The position numbers were made by a program, and so were the translations under genes. A DNA stretch of 64,000 nucleotides. Source: Chitinophagaceae bacterium (GTDB lineage Bacteria; Bacteroidota; Bacteroidia; Chitinophagales; UBA10324). Below are positions 34,780-44,047 of the stretch, piece after piece (the first letter of the stretch is position 1; each line of letters starts with the position of its first letter). Where the stretch lies: assembly GCA_016704325.1 (NCBI GenBank), contig JADJAG010000008.1, positions 558,001-622,000 of the forward strand. The letters run 5' to 3'. The notes under the pieces were generated by a model. That model worked only from the letters and a program-made list of their open reading frames with translations. It did no database searches and was not told the DNA's origin.

Positions 34780-35790
34780 ATGAGCAGGAACATTACACTT
34801 TTCGCACTATTACTTTTTATGTGCTACGCACAGGCATCTTTTTCACAAGCAATTGATACCCTGTTATTCGAGAACTTTGAAACAGACCCTGATACCTATA
34901 TTGAACCCAACTTCCCTAATGGAGACGATGAAACATGGGTGAATTACGACCAGGATGGATACAACGATGCAAGTGGAGCCGGAAGGCCGGGAGAATGGTT
35001 TTGGTCTGTTGGCTTTGCTGATGTGGATACAACAACTTTGGTCTATGCAAGTAACTCCTGGACTACTCCAGCAACGCTCGTGGCAAATTACCTGGTGTTG
35101 CCTCCATTGACTATTTCAGATGCCAGTGCACAACTCAGCTGGAAGTCTGCACCATATCAGACACCCCGTTACCTTGATGGTTATTATGTAGTGGCTTCCA
35201 CAGATTGCAACATCGAAGAATGCTTTACGGATACGTTGTTCAAAGCCGCTGAATTCCTTTCGGCAGAAATATTGGATACGGACAGCGGTTTCAGCCATTA
35301 TAACTTTAGCAGCGGCTGGGTACATGGAGAAGATGGAACTTATATCGAATACCACAACGACTCAGCGCGATTCGTTGGCATCCTGCAACCGCAAACCGTA
35401 AGCCTTGCTCCTTATGTGGGACAAACTATTTATATCGCGCTGGTACATGGTACTGTCGACGACAACCTGCTCAGTATTGATGACATCCTGGTCACGCAGA
35501 ATAAGATCACGGGTGTGGAGACTTATCCGGCGGAAAATACCTCGATTAAAGTTTACCCAAACCCGGCAAATGCAACATGTACATTAGATTTCTTTATGCC
35601 GCAAACTGCTCCTATTACCACCACGCTTATTGATGCTTCGGGAAGAACAGTACTTTCTACTCCCTCACGTATCATGATCAAAGGCCAACAAAAAATTCAA
35701 CTGAATGTCAGTCAACTTGCTGCAGGTAGCTATGAGTTTTTTATTCGCTATGGCAATGAGATGATCACAGGTAAAGTGGTTGTACAATAA
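34780..35790 (+). CDS. Secreted protein with T9SS type A sorting domain, choice-of-anchor J-like
   Basis: The frame is open from 34747, but the ATG at 34780 starts a proper signal peptide (M-S-R-N-I-T-L-F-A-L-L-L-F-M, cut after F-S-Q), so it is preferred. The mature part opens with L-F-E-N-F-E-T-D-P and contains W-F-W-S-V-G, Y-L-V-L-P-P-L and I-D-D-I-L-V, a pattern seen in choice-of-anchor J/MAM-like jelly-roll domains. The C-terminal ~80 residues are the T9SS type A signal (V-Y-P-N-P-A-N-A, then G-S-Y-E-F-F-I). Probably a secreted binding protein; ligand unknown. Confidence 0.88.
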   Translation: MSRNITLFALLLFMCYAQASFSQAIDTLLFENFETDPDTYIEPNFPNGDDETWVNYDQDGYNDASGAGRPGEWFWSVGFADVDTTTLVYASNSWTTPATLVANYLVLPPLTISDASAQLSWKSAPYQTPRYLDGYYVVASTDCNIEECFTDTLFKAAEFLSAEILDTDSGFSHYNFSSGWVHGEDGTYIEYHNDSARFVGILQPQTVSLAPYVGQTIYIALVHGTVDDNLLSIDDILVTQNKITGVETYPAENTSIKVYPNPANATCTLDFFMPQTAPITTTLIDASGRTVLSTPSRIMIKGQQKIQLNVSQLAAGSYEFFIRYGNEMITGKVVVQ

Positions 35791-35872
35791 AGAAGCAACT
35801 TGTTCAACCTTCTGTTGCAAGCACATCCTGATTCTTTGCTCAATACTGTTAGATTTTATAAAAAAATCAACC

Positions 35873-36349
35873 ATGAAATTAACAGCACAAATCGCTAACC
35901 ACATCAGGGAAGTACATTTTGGCGATAACTGGACTTCCTCAAACCTGAAAGAACATTTAGCTGATGTAACCTGGCAACAAGCTACTTCCGCTGTTTATTC
36001 TTGTAATACTATTGCCGCACTGGTTTACCATATGAACTATTATGTGGCTGCAGCCCTGTTGGTTTTACAAGGAAAACCACTAAATGCCAGCGACAAATTC
36101 AATTTTGACCTGCCACCAATTCGTTCCAGGGAAGATTGGGAGGCTTTGTTAAATAAAACATGGACTGACGCTGAAGCTTTTGCCGGTTTGGTTGAACAGT
36201 TGCCGGAAGAAAGACTCTGGGAAGACTTTTATGAAAAAAAACAAGGAATTTATTACCGAAATATTCATGGAATCATTGAACATATTCATTACCATTTGGG
36301 GCAAATTGTGATACTAAAAAAAATACTGTCAGCGCAAACCAAACAATGA
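35873..36349 (+). CDS. DinB-family four-helix protein
   Basis: A 158-residue protein from ATG 35873; the longer frame from 35780 has no start signals and overlaps the previous gene. It looks like a DinB/YfiT four-helix bundle: an early helix with histidine near A-A-L-V-Y-H-M-N-Y-Y, then E-R-L-W-E, and the C-terminal H-I-H-Y-H-L-G-Q-I metal-binding histidines. Family members bind metal and some transfer thiols such as bacillithiol; a bshC gene lies at 47229-48827, so such a role is possible but not shown. Confidence 0.8.
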   Translation: MKLTAQIANHIREVHFGDNWTSSNLKEHLADVTWQQATSAVYSCNTIAALVYHMNYYVAAALLVLQGKPLNASDKFNFDLPPIRSREDWEALLNKTWTDAEAFAGLVEQLPEERLWEDFYEKKQGIYYRNIHGIIEHIHYHLGQIVILKKILSAQTKQ

Positions 36350-36387
36350 TTCCGGCTTAAAGAAAATAACTCCTTGAGTTTAAAGGA

Positions 36388-37079
36388 ATGATAAATTACA
36401 GATCAGTTTTTCACCAACATTATGGCAAAATGAACCACACAGAATTAAGCGGAAGCGTAAAAGCATTACTTGGCGAATACAAAAAAGCCATCGATGAACT
36501 TATTGTTGTGATCAGCCCGCTAAATGAGGAAAGCCTAAGCAGGGTCGTTGATCCCCAAACGACAGATCTTAACTGCAGATCTATACAAACAATATTAACG
36601 CATGTAGTACATTCAGGTTATGGTTATACCTATTCCATAGAAAACTCACTTGGTGCTGAAAAAACAAGACCCGGAAAGAAAATTCTGAACGATGCGAATG
36701 AATACAGTTTGCACCTGCAACACATGTTTGATTATTGTGAGAATTTTTTCAGAACTAATCCAACACTTGAAATTGAACAAACAGATCAGACGAAGAAAAT
36801 TCTGGTTGCCTGGGGTCAGCAATATGATATCGAGCAGCTTATGGAGCATGCCATCGTGCACATTTTGCGACACCGGCGACAAATAGAAAATTTTATTCAT
36901 ATTCAAGCCGGGAATAGCATAGATACAAAATCCTGGTTGTCCCCCCCTAAAATTTTTGGTTTTTTCCCCCCCCCCCCCCGGCGGGGGGCCCCCCCCCCCC
37001 CCCCCCCCCCGGGGGGGGTTTTGGGAAAAACCCCCCCCCGGGGGGTTCCCCCCCCCCTCCCCCCCCCGATACAAAATAG
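36388..37079 (+). CDS. Second DinB-family protein, interrupted near its C-terminus by a C/G homopolymer block
   Basis: DinB-like helical bundle: the histidines in L-T-H-V-V-H-S-G-Y, the helix M-E-H-A-I-V-H-I-L-R-H-R-R-Q, and a helical length close to the neighbour. The annotated frame runs to 37116 only because a 146-base block rich in C and G homopolymers (36932-37077) is read through. Removing it joins GATACAAAAT at 36922-36931 directly to TAG at 37077-37079, giving a natural end after A-G-N-S-I-D-T-K. The ATG at 36388 is used; a later ATG at 36430 (M-N-H-T-E-L) is also plausible. Tandem paralogue of the previous gene. Confidence 0.7.
36932..37077. other. C/G homopolymer block flanked by a 10-bp direct repeat, probable assembly artefact
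   Basis: 146 bases made almost only of runs of C and G with a few T and A. The flanks share GATACAAAAT (36922-36931 and 37068-37077). No other place in the window looks like this. It is more likely low-quality sequence in the assembly than biology, though a genuine insertion cannot be excluded without reads. Confidence 0.75.
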
Positions 37080-37175
37080 TGAAAACAACAACCGGACAGC
37101 ATCCATTATTAGATAGCCTGATTCCAACTACCTGCTCTTGTTTGCAAGTTGTGAGCGTAAGTAATGCATTTCGTA

Positions 37176-37366
37176 GGGTTCCGACAAATTGGATATTGCT
37201 TATAGGGCGTTGAAATTGAGGATTGAGGATTAAGTATTTGAGTAAGTGAGAAAGCAGCGTAGTGATTACAGAATTGCAAGTGATCGGCTTCGCCGCAGCA
37301 ATTTAACCATATAGCAATTTAACCCACCAATCATTGCTTGACAAGTTGAACGAATTGTCGTACACC
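37176..37366 (+). repeat. MITE-like dispersed repeat, copy 4
   Basis: Starts GGGTTCCGACAAATTGG and ends CGAATTGTCGTACACC, with core GTGATCGGCTTCGCCGC and a shorter AATTTAACC array than copies 1-3. It sits between the second DinB gene and parA; the array length is the main difference between copies. Confidence 0.75.
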
Positions 37367-37423
37367 TATTACATCCATATTGAACCGGAGTCTTACAAAC
37401 ATCCTGTGTATAACTTTCAACCT

Positions 37424-37459
37424 GCTTTCACCCCCTAAATAGCGATAATTGTACCTTTG
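37424..37459 (+). promoter_or_regulatory. Candidate parA promoter
   Basis: TACCTTTG at 37452-37459 fits the Bacteroidota -7 consensus TAnnTTTG, with a GCTTT-type -33-like element about 25 bases upstream. It is 50 bases before the parA ATG. Confidence 0.4.
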
Positions 37460-37508
37460 GTTAGAGGTAGCCCGCAGGCAAATTTGACCATTTGAAACCA
37501 ATTTATCC

Positions 37509-38321
37509 ATGGGAAAAATTATTGCGATTGCTAATCAGAAAGGTGGCGTGGGCAAAACTACAACAGCCATAAATCTTGCATCCTCGCTGGCTGTTTTGGA
37601 ATTTAAGACCTTGCTGATTGATGCCGACCCGCAATCAAATGCCACATCCGGTATCGGCTTTGATCCCAAAAATGTTACCACCAGCATTTACGAATGCCTG
37701 ATTGGCGAACAGAAAGTAAAGGACATTATTTTAAAGACCCAAACACCACATCTTTCCCTGGTGCCGGCACATCTTGACCTTGTTGGTGCAGAAATTGAAC
37801 TGATCAACCATCCGAACAGGGAGAAGATCATGCGGCAGGTATTGGATGATATCCGCAATCAGTACGATTACATTATTATCGACTGTTCTCCTTCTCTAGG
37901 TTTAATTACGGTGAATGCGCTCACAGCCGCTGATTCAGTACTTATTCCTGTACAATGTGAATATTTTGCATTGGAAGGACTTGGTAAATTGCTTAACACC
38001 ATAAAAATCATACAAACGCGGTTGAATCCTGACCTTGAGATTGAAGGCATCGTGCTCACCATGTACGATAGCCGTTTACGACTGAGTAACCAGGTGGTAG
38101 AAGAAGTACGCAGGCACTTTGGTGACCTCGCATTCGATACGATCATCCACCGTAATACACGATTGGGTGAAGCACCCAGTTTCGGCAAGTCAGTTATCAT
38201 GTATGATGCGGAAAGCAAAGGAGCCATTAATTACCTGAATCTTGCCCGGGAGATATTGCAGAAAAATGACAGCACCAAGATGAAATCAGCAGAAAAAATT
38301 ATTGATTTCAACCATGACTAA
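37509..38321 (+). CDS. parA: Chromosome partitioning ATPase ParA/Soj
   Basis: A 270-residue deviant Walker ATPase that moves the ParB-parS complex along the nucleoid. The N-terminus has A-N-Q-K-G-G-V-G-K-T-T-T (P-loop with the signature lysine), followed by L-L-I-D-A-D-P-Q and Y-I-I-I-D-C-S-P-S-L-G. The short N-terminus without a helix-turn-helix marks it as the chromosomal Soj type. The last bases overlap the parB start by 8. It leads the conserved Bacteroidota cluster parA-parB-DUF5683-dapB-lepB. Confidence 0.97.
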   Translation: MGKIIAIANQKGGVGKTTTAINLASSLAVLEFKTLLIDADPQSNATSGIGFDPKNVTTSIYECLIGEQKVKDIILKTQTPHLSLVPAHLDLVGAEIELINHPNREKIMRQVLDDIRNQYDYIIIDCSPSLGLITVNALTAADSVLIPVQCEYFALEGLGKLLNTIKIIQTRLNPDLEIEGIVLTMYDSRLRLSNQVVEEVRRHFGDLAFDTIIHRNTRLGEAPSFGKSVIMYDAESKGAINYLNLAREILQKNDSTKMKSAEKIIDFNHD

Positions 38322-39186
38322 CAAAAGACCTGATTTAGGAAAAGGAATACGCGCCCTCCTTGAAAACATGGATTCATCGGTAAGTAATGAAGCCTCGATA
38401 CTTGGCAGCACCACTACTATTCCACTTGATCAAATTGAAGTCAACCCGTTTCAACCACGCCACGATTTTGACGAAAACGCAATGCAGGAACTTACAGATT
38501 CCATTAAAGTGCATGGCATTATTCAGCCTATTACCGTTCGTAAAATCTCGACAAAAAAGTACCAGCTCATAGCAGGAGAAAGACGGTTGCGTGCTGCAAA
38601 AATGGCAGATCTTTCAGAAGTACCCGCCTTTATACGTACGGCAGATGATGAACAGATGCTGGAAATGGCATTGATAGAAAACACCCACCGTGAGGACCTG
38701 AATGCGATGGAAGTGGCGATAAACTATAAAAGGCTGATAGACGAATGTAACCTGAAACAGGAAGACCTCGCTGAAAAAGTAGGCAAGAACCGCACGACCG
38801 TTACTAATTATCTCAGGCTACTTAAACTCCCTCCGGAAATTCAGCAGGCTATTAAAAATAAGACCATCACCATGGCTCATGCCCGTGCTATCATCAACGT
38901 GGAAGATCCATTGGTACAGTTGCATATTTTCAAGGAGATGCTGAAACATGAATTGTCTGTGAGAGCGGTAGAGTCATTAGCCCGACAGTTTACCACCGGC
39001 AGAAAATCAACGGCAAAAAAATCCGCAACCCTGCCTCCTGCTTATCAGCGTATACAGCAAACTATTGCATCACACCTCGCCACCAAAGTGCTGATCAAAA
39101 GAAAACGCCTGGGCAAAGGAGAGATCGTTATTTCTTTCTTCTCAGATTCTGACCTCGAAAGATTGGCAGAATTATTAAATGATTAA
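38314..39186 (+). CDS. parB: Chromosome partitioning protein ParB/Spo0J
   Basis: CTP-dependent DNA clamp that loads at parS. A TTG at 38302 is in frame, but ATG 38314 (M-T-N-K-R-P-D-L-G-K-G-I-R-A-L) matches the family's start. Visible domains: I-E-V-N-P-F-Q-P-R and A-G-E-R-R-L-R-A-A-K (CTPase box), I-E-N-T-H-R-E-D-L-N, then the helix-turn-helix with V-G-K-N-R-T-T-V-T-N-Y-L-R-L-L-K-L-P. The C-terminal 60 residues form the dimerisation region. No parS palindrome (TGTTTCACGTGAAACA) was noticed near the operon. Confidence 0.97.
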   Translation: MTNKRPDLGKGIRALLENMDSSVSNEASILGSTTTIPLDQIEVNPFQPRHDFDENAMQELTDSIKVHGIIQPITVRKISTKKYQLIAGERRLRAAKMADLSEVPAFIRTADDEQMLEMALIENTHREDLNAMEVAINYKRLIDECNLKQEDLAEKVGKNRTTVTNYLRLLKLPPEIQQAIKNKTITMAHARAIINVEDPLVQLHIFKEMLKHELSVRAVESLARQFTTGRKSTAKKSATLPPAYQRIQQTIASHLATKVLIKRKRLGKGEIVISFFSDSDLERLAELLND

Positions 39187-39365
39187 CCCATAAAATTCCC
39201 TGAACAAAACGAATAGGCTTCCGGCTTTCCCCTGCACCTCTTTTTCTGCCGGCTATTTTATTTACCGGGCAAACAGACTACCGATCGGTATTCCTGCGTT
39301 TAGCGCTTAAAAAATCTTTACCTTTCTTTGCTTAGAGGAATAGACCGGAAATAAGTCTGATCGTA

Positions 39366-40019
39366 TTGAACTTCAACACATTGTACAATTTTATTCTTAA
39401 ATTATTGGCATTCGTGCTGCTTTTGCCTGCATTAAGCAAACAACTTGCAGCCCAGGACACCATTCCAGATAAGGTTGCTGATTCCTCAATTGTGAAAAGC
39501 AAATCAACTTTTCATTTATTTCCTGAAGAACATTCACCTAAAGCGGCAGGCCTCGCATCTGCCATCATTCCCGGGCTTGGCCAGGCTTACAATAAGAAAT
39601 ACTGGAAGATTCCAATCATCTATGCGGGTCTGGCAACAGCAGGTTATTTTATTTATTACAACTATACCATCTACTCCAATTTTCAGGAAGCTTACCGGTT
39701 GCGGGGCGATGGTGATACCGCTACCAATTTAAGCTCTTTTGATGTTTGGTACATCACCGGCACGGAAACCATTTACCTCGATGGCTATGAGAGTTCGCAA
39801 CTTTCGGAACTAAGTAACATTTACCGGCGCAACGGTGATCTTTCTGTTATAATTTCCGCGGGTATTTATGCTTTGAATATTATCGATGCAGTAGTTGATG
39901 CACATTTGTTTGAATTTGATGTAAGTGATGATCTAAGTTTACATGTGCAGCCATTCTATAGTCCGGCATTTCGAAACCCGGCTAAAGGTGGTTTGGTACT
40001 CACGCTAACTATGAAATGA
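39366..40019 (+). CDS. DUF5683 membrane protein
   Basis: A 217-residue protein. The frame begins with TTG at 39366 (no ATG upstream or early in the frame), followed by a signal peptide ending L-A-A-Q. The domain core S-A-I-I-P-G-L-G-Q-A-Y-N-K-K-Y-W-K is the signature of DUF5683, with a membrane segment I-P-I-I-Y-A-G-L-A-T-A-G-Y-F-I next to it. Function unknown. It is regularly found between parB and dapB in Bacteroidota, so a link with envelope or cell-cycle functions is suspected. Confidence 0.85.
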   Translation: MNFNTLYNFILKLLAFVLLLPALSKQLAAQDTIPDKVADSSIVKSKSTFHLFPEEHSPKAAGLASAIIPGLGQAYNKKYWKIPIIYAGLATAGYFIYYNYTIYSNFQEAYRLRGDGDTATNLSSFDVWYITGTETIYLDGYESSQLSELSNIYRRNGDLSVIISAGIYALNIIDAVVDAHLFEFDVSDDLSLHVQPFYSPAFRNPAKGGLVLTLTMK

Positions 40020-40097
40020 ACAATTGAACAACCTCTTGATTAAAAATCCGCTTAAGGTTTTGAAACCAAATCACCGCATGCTGTCAAAATATTTCCT

Positions 40098-40841
40098 ATG
40101 AAAATTGCATTGCTTGGATATGGAAAAATGGGAAAGACCATTGAAAAATGTTTGCTGGAAAACCAGGAACATCAGGTGGTTCTGAAAATCAATTCAGGGA
40201 ACCGCAATTCAATAACTAAGGATGAACTGAGAACAGCTGATGTAGCCATTGAATTCTCTCAGCCTACAGCAGCAATTGACAATATCAGGTATTGCTTTGA
40301 AGCCGGGGTACCAATAGTAACAGGCACAACAGGATGGTATGATCAAATTGAATCTGTAAAACAATGGTGTAGCGAACACAATGGCGCCCTGGTGTATGCA
40401 AGCAACTTCAGCATAGGTGTCAACCTCTTCTTTGAACTAAACAAAAGATTAAGCTTGCTGATGAAGCCAAGGAAGGAATATGAACCATTTCTAACAGAAA
40501 TACATCATACACAAAAGAAAGACGCACCAAGCGGAACGGCCATTACCCTTGCCAGCGATTTGCTAATCAATTCAACAACTAAAAGCAGGTGGGTGAATAT
40601 TAAGGATACTCCTCCCCACTCAAAAGCCGCCAATCCGGATGAATTGATAATTTTGTCGCGCCGCCAGGATGATGTTGTTGGCAACCATAGCGTGGAATAC
40701 CGGTCTGCTGAAGACCGTATTGAAATCAGGCATGAAGCGTTTTCCCGTGATGGTTTTGCAAAAGGTGCCCTGGCAGCGGCCGGTTGGATCCGCAACAGGA
40801 AGGGTTGTTATACATTTTCTGACATCATGGAATCAATTTGA
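40098..40841 (+). CDS. dapB: 4-hydroxy-tetrahydrodipicolinate reductase
   Basis: Lysine and diaminopimelate biosynthesis: NAD(P)H-dependent reduction step that feeds peptidoglycan synthesis. The 247-residue protein has the Rossmann G-Y-G-K-M-G at its N-terminus, V-T-G-T-T-G-W, and the catalytic signature E-I-H-H-T-Q-K-K-D-A-P-S-G-T-A. Length is typical for the short Bacteroidota form. It lies between DUF5683 and lepB on the same strand. Confidence 0.97.
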   Translation: MKIALLGYGKMGKTIEKCLLENQEHQVVLKINSGNRNSITKDELRTADVAIEFSQPTAAIDNIRYCFEAGVPIVTGTTGWYDQIESVKQWCSEHNGALVYASNFSIGVNLFFELNKRLSLLMKPRKEYEPFLTEIHHTQKKDAPSGTAITLASDLLINSTTKSRWVNIKDTPPHSKAANPDELIILSRRQDDVVGNHSVEYRSAEDRIEIRHEAFSRDGFAKGALAAAGWIRNRKGCYTFSDIMESI

Positions 40842-40922
40842 ACGCATGATTCAAATCAAATCAGCAAAGCTTGCAATGGATCATGTTCGGAAATAAAAAC
40901 TAACGAATAAAAGAATACTTAT

Positions 40923-42032
40923 ATGAATTGGAAATTTTGGCAGAAAAAGGACGGCAAAAAAAAGCAAAAGCAGAAAAAGTCAAAGACCCGGGAATGGGTT
41001 GATGCGTTGATTTTTGCGGTAATAGCAGCAACCATCATTCGCACTTTTGTTTTGGAAGCGTATACGATCCCTACGCCATCCATGGAAAAATCTTTAATGG
41101 TTGGAGATTTTCTTTTCGTGAGCAAGATGCATTATGGCGCCCGCATTCCCGGCACGCCACTTTCATTTCCTTTTGCACATCATACGATGCCAATTATCGG
41201 AGGCAAGTCATATCTTGAATGGATTAAGATACCCTATAAAAGACTTCCCGGATTTCAATCTATTAAGAATAATGATATCGTAGTGTTTAACTACCCGATG
41301 GAAGATTTCCGTCCACCTGATAAACGTGAAAACTATATTAAGCGATGCATAGGAATTCCGGGCGATACCCTTGAAATACGAGATGCACAAGTCTACATCA
41401 ATGGCAAACAAAATACCGATTGGCCCGGTCAGCAAATCGACTACCTGGTTACAACGGACGGTACGGCAGTAAATGATCGCTTGCTAAAAGAGCTGGATAT
41501 TACTGAGTTCTATACTACCAACAACCCCGGACAGTTCCGTTTCAATTTAACTCCTGCCAATGCAAAGGAAGTGGCCAAACTGAAAAACGTAAAATCAATT
41601 GAACCACTTGTCTGGTCAAAGGGATTAGTACCGGAAGCATTGTTTCCCGGAGATACCAAGTATTTCCCTTCCAATATCGATAATTTCGGACCTATCTGGA
41701 TACCTAAAAAAGGAGTGAACGTACCCATAGATAAAAGGAATATTGCATTGTATCAGCGGCTGATTACTATTTATGAAGGCCATACACTCGACATCACCAA
41801 AGATGGAAAAATCATACTGGATGGTAAAGAAACAGCAAGCTATACTTTCCAAATGAATTATTACTGGATGATGGGCGACAACAGGCACAACTCTTATGAT
41901 TCACGTTATTGGGGTTTTGTACCGGAAGATCATATCGTGGGTAAAGCATGGTTCATCTGGATGTCGTGGAATAAAGGTGGTTCCTTTTTTGACAAGATCA
42001 GGTGGTCAAGATTATTTGACAGCATTCATTAA
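40923..42032 (+). CDS. lepB: Signal peptidase I (first of two tandem copies)
   Basis: Membrane-bound serine protease that removes Sec signal peptides. The 369-residue protein has a Lys-rich cytoplasmic start, one membrane helix (about residues 30-45), the catalytic serine in I-P-T-P-S-M-E-K-S-L, the general-base lysine in Y-I-K-R-C-I-G-I-P-G-D-T, and the C-terminal G-D-N-R-H-N-S-Y-D-S-R-Y-W-G. A large insert of about 120 residues separates the two catalytic parts, usual for Bacteroidota. It shares most of its length with the next gene. Confidence 0.95.
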   Translation: MNWKFWQKKDGKKKQKQKKSKTREWVDALIFAVIAATIIRTFVLEAYTIPTPSMEKSLMVGDFLFVSKMHYGARIPGTPLSFPFAHHTMPIIGGKSYLEWIKIPYKRLPGFQSIKNNDIVVFNYPMEDFRPPDKRENYIKRCIGIPGDTLEIRDAQVYINGKQNTDWPGQQIDYLVTTDGTAVNDRLLKELDITEFYTTNNPGQFRFNLTPANAKEVAKLKNVKSIEPLVWSKGLVPEALFPGDTKYFPSNIDNFGPIWIPKKGVNVPIDKRNIALYQRLITIYEGHTLDITKDGKIILDGKETASYTFQMNYYWMMGDNRHNSYDSRYWGFVPEDHIVGKAWFIWMSWNKGGSFFDKIRWSRLFDSIH

Positions 42033-42066
42033 TCATTACCGGAAAACCTGTTAACCAATTGGTTTG

Positions 42067-43170
42067 ATGTATGAACCTGGAAGGAATAAAAAGCAATTGA
42101 CATCCAAAGGAAAAAGAACATCATCCAAAGAATGGATCTATGCCTTTTTCATAGCTGTAATTGCCGCTTTGCTTATCCGTTTGTTTGCCGTGGAAGCTTT
42201 CAATATTCCTTCTGCTTCCATGAACAACACGCTCCTGGAAGGCGATTTGATCTTTGTAAGTAAACTGCCCTATGGCGCGAGGATGCCGATAACTCCTTTG
42301 TCGCTTCCGCTGGTGCACCAAAATATACCACTTGTAGGAGGTCGTGCTTACGTCGATTGGATCAAACTACCCTATTTGCGTATGCCGGCCATTCAATCAA
42401 TACGGCATAATGATGTAGTAGTTTTCAATTATCCTATGGATGATAAGCACCCGGTGGATAAACGTGATTATTATGTTAAAAGATGTATTGCTGTTCCGGG
42501 TGACACGCTGGAAATAAATAATGGTAATGTATTTGTCAATCATAAAAACACTGCAATACTCCCATTAGAATTGCAGGAATATGTAGTCCTGACAGATGGC
42601 AGTGGCATAGACAATCATTTACTGATGGAATTGGGAATCACTGAATTTTCTGCTGTTGCCGGTCATGGAGCATATCGCGCAATGCTTACTGCATCCACGG
42701 TTCAAAAACTTTTGAATCTAAAAAATGTAATCGCTGTCACACCGTTTATTTGGCCCGATGGAACAGCAAATGAACCCTTGTTTCCTGCTGATTCAAACAA
42801 CTTTCGCTGGAACATCGATAACTATGGCCCGGTTTGGATTCCAGTAAAGGGCACCACCATTAATATCGATACCGGAAACATTTCGTTGTATAAACGTATC
42901 ATCACAATCTATGAAGGCCATAAACTGAAGATCAACGCTGATGGCCGTATGCTGATAGACAATCAGGAGGCCCACGAATACACCTTTAAATTCAACTACT
43001 ATTGGATGATGGGTGATAACCGCCATAATTCCATTGACTCCCGCTACTGGGGTTTTGTACCGGAAGATCACATTGTAGGCAAAGCCTGGTTTATTGGATT
43101 TTCACGTAATTCCTTTGATGATTCTGTGCAAAATATAAGATGGAACAGAATTTTTCAGAGAATAGATTAA
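42067..43170 (+). CDS. lepB: Signal peptidase I (second tandem copy)
   Basis: A 368-residue paralogue of the gene before it, 34 bases downstream, so a tandem duplication. The catalytic serine is in I-P-S-A-S-M-N-N-T-L and the lysine in Y-V-K-R-C-I-A-V-P-G-D-T; G-D-N-R-H-N-S-I-D-S-R-Y-W-G is also present. All catalytic residues are intact, so both copies should be active. A TTG at 42064 is in frame; the ATG at 42067 is used. The proteins differ most in the insert region, which suggests different substrate preference. Confidence 0.93.
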   Translation: MYEPGRNKKQLTSKGKRTSSKEWIYAFFIAVIAALLIRLFAVEAFNIPSASMNNTLLEGDLIFVSKLPYGARMPITPLSLPLVHQNIPLVGGRAYVDWIKLPYLRMPAIQSIRHNDVVVFNYPMDDKHPVDKRDYYVKRCIAVPGDTLEINNGNVFVNHKNTAILPLELQEYVVLTDGSGIDNHLLMELGITEFSAVAGHGAYRAMLTASTVQKLLNLKNVIAVTPFIWPDGTANEPLFPADSNNFRWNIDNYGPVWIPVKGTTINIDTGNISLYKRIITIYEGHKLKINADGRMLIDNQEAHEYTFKFNYYWMMGDNRHNSIDSRYWGFVPEDHIVGKAWFIGFSRNSFDDSVQNIRWNRIFQRID

Positions 43171-43192
43171 CAGCCCCTCACCAGCCAATAAC

Positions 43193-43218
43193 AAAAAGTC
43201 CCGGATACATTCCGGGAC
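43193..43218 (-). terminator. Intrinsic terminator of the DoxX-like gene
   Basis: GTCCCGGA and TCCGGGAC form an 8-bp stem (43198-43218). On the minus strand it is followed by TTTTT, so it terminates transcription of the DoxX-like gene; it may also help end the lepB operon from the other side. Confidence 0.75.
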
Positions 43219-43245
43219 CTTAATCAAAAACCTTACTTATTTATA

Positions 43246-43617
43246 TCAGGATTTTTTACCCATTCCTGCAATCATCAGTGCACCGGCTGCCATTGCTGTA
43301 TCTTTTACAATCATGCTCATGGAAACCTGTGCCATCGCCGGATCAGATAAGCCTGGCATATGCACCGTTATCACAATAATAATGAGAAAAATTGCGAGGA
43401 GAATACCACTGTAATATGAAAACCTGTTAATGATAAAACTCACCGCCGCAGCCAGCAGACAGATTCCCGTAAAATAGACCATCGGTACTGCAAAACCGCT
43501 TAAGAAGGAAGGAATCATGCCGCTCATCGCATTGGCATTTGTTAAGTGGCCAATACCAAAAAAAGCAATCGTCAATCCAAAGATGATGCGTCCAATTGTA
43601 GTAAGGTTCATGTTCAT
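43246..43617 (-). CDS. DoxX-like four-helix membrane protein
   Basis: A 123-residue protein with four hydrophobic helices (T-I-G-R-I-I-F-G-L-T-I-A-F-F-G-I-G-H-L at the start; further segments at about 42-60, 66-84 and 100-118). The G-R-I-x-F-G-x-x-x-x-x-x-G-x-x-H pattern matches the DoxX/SURF4-type family, often linked to oxidative stress or quinone reactions. No catalytic residue can be named. Single gene, convergent with lepB. Confidence 0.8.
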   Translation of the reverse strand: MNMNLTTIGRIIFGLTIAFFGIGHLTNANAMSGMIPSFLSGFAVPMVYFTGICLLAAAVSFIINRFSYYSGILLAIFLIIIVITVHMPGLSDPAMAQVSMSMIVKDTAMAAGALMIAGMGKKS

Positions 43618-44047
43618 GTTTTTGATTTTTTGAATGAAAAAAATTATGCACCTGATGATTTTCAGATGCCGAAGTCTCTAAGGTACATTTGATTTCATAT
43701 AATAGTTGAATGCAATTACTAATCTTTTCAACATGCCATATAGCAGGCTGATAATTAGTGCGCACCAAATCTTTGAAATGCATTTTCCTTAAAAGTGTAT
43801 CGCCCAAATTACCATTTGTGCAAGAACTTAGAATATGGATACTTTGACTGAAATATCACCGCTTATAGCTAGCAACACTTGCATTACTTCAAAAGATTTT
43901 GCGTGTCATGTAAAATTATGATTGGAGCTCTTTGTAGTTGAAAAAAGCAGTATTTTGAATCAGACGCTTGCTGAATGCTGAAAAAAATTAACTTTGAGCA
44001 CATTCCTTTTAAGATTAAACAGCCACTTCATTGATCCCAGCTGCCGA
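43618..44047. other. Intergenic region between divergent DoxX-like and CHU_C genes
   Basis: No gene, hairpin terminator or known repeat is seen. The region must hold two divergent promoters, but no clear TAnnTTTG match stands out. Confidence 0.4.

Noticed and set aside
36940..37116. Proline-rich tail on the + strand and a glycine-rich frame on the - strand
   Set aside because: Both come only from reading the C/G homopolymer block, which looks artefactual.
37367..37508. parS centromere near parA
   Set aside because: No TGTTTCACGTGAAACA-like palindrome is seen upstream of parA or between parA and parB; it may be elsewhere.
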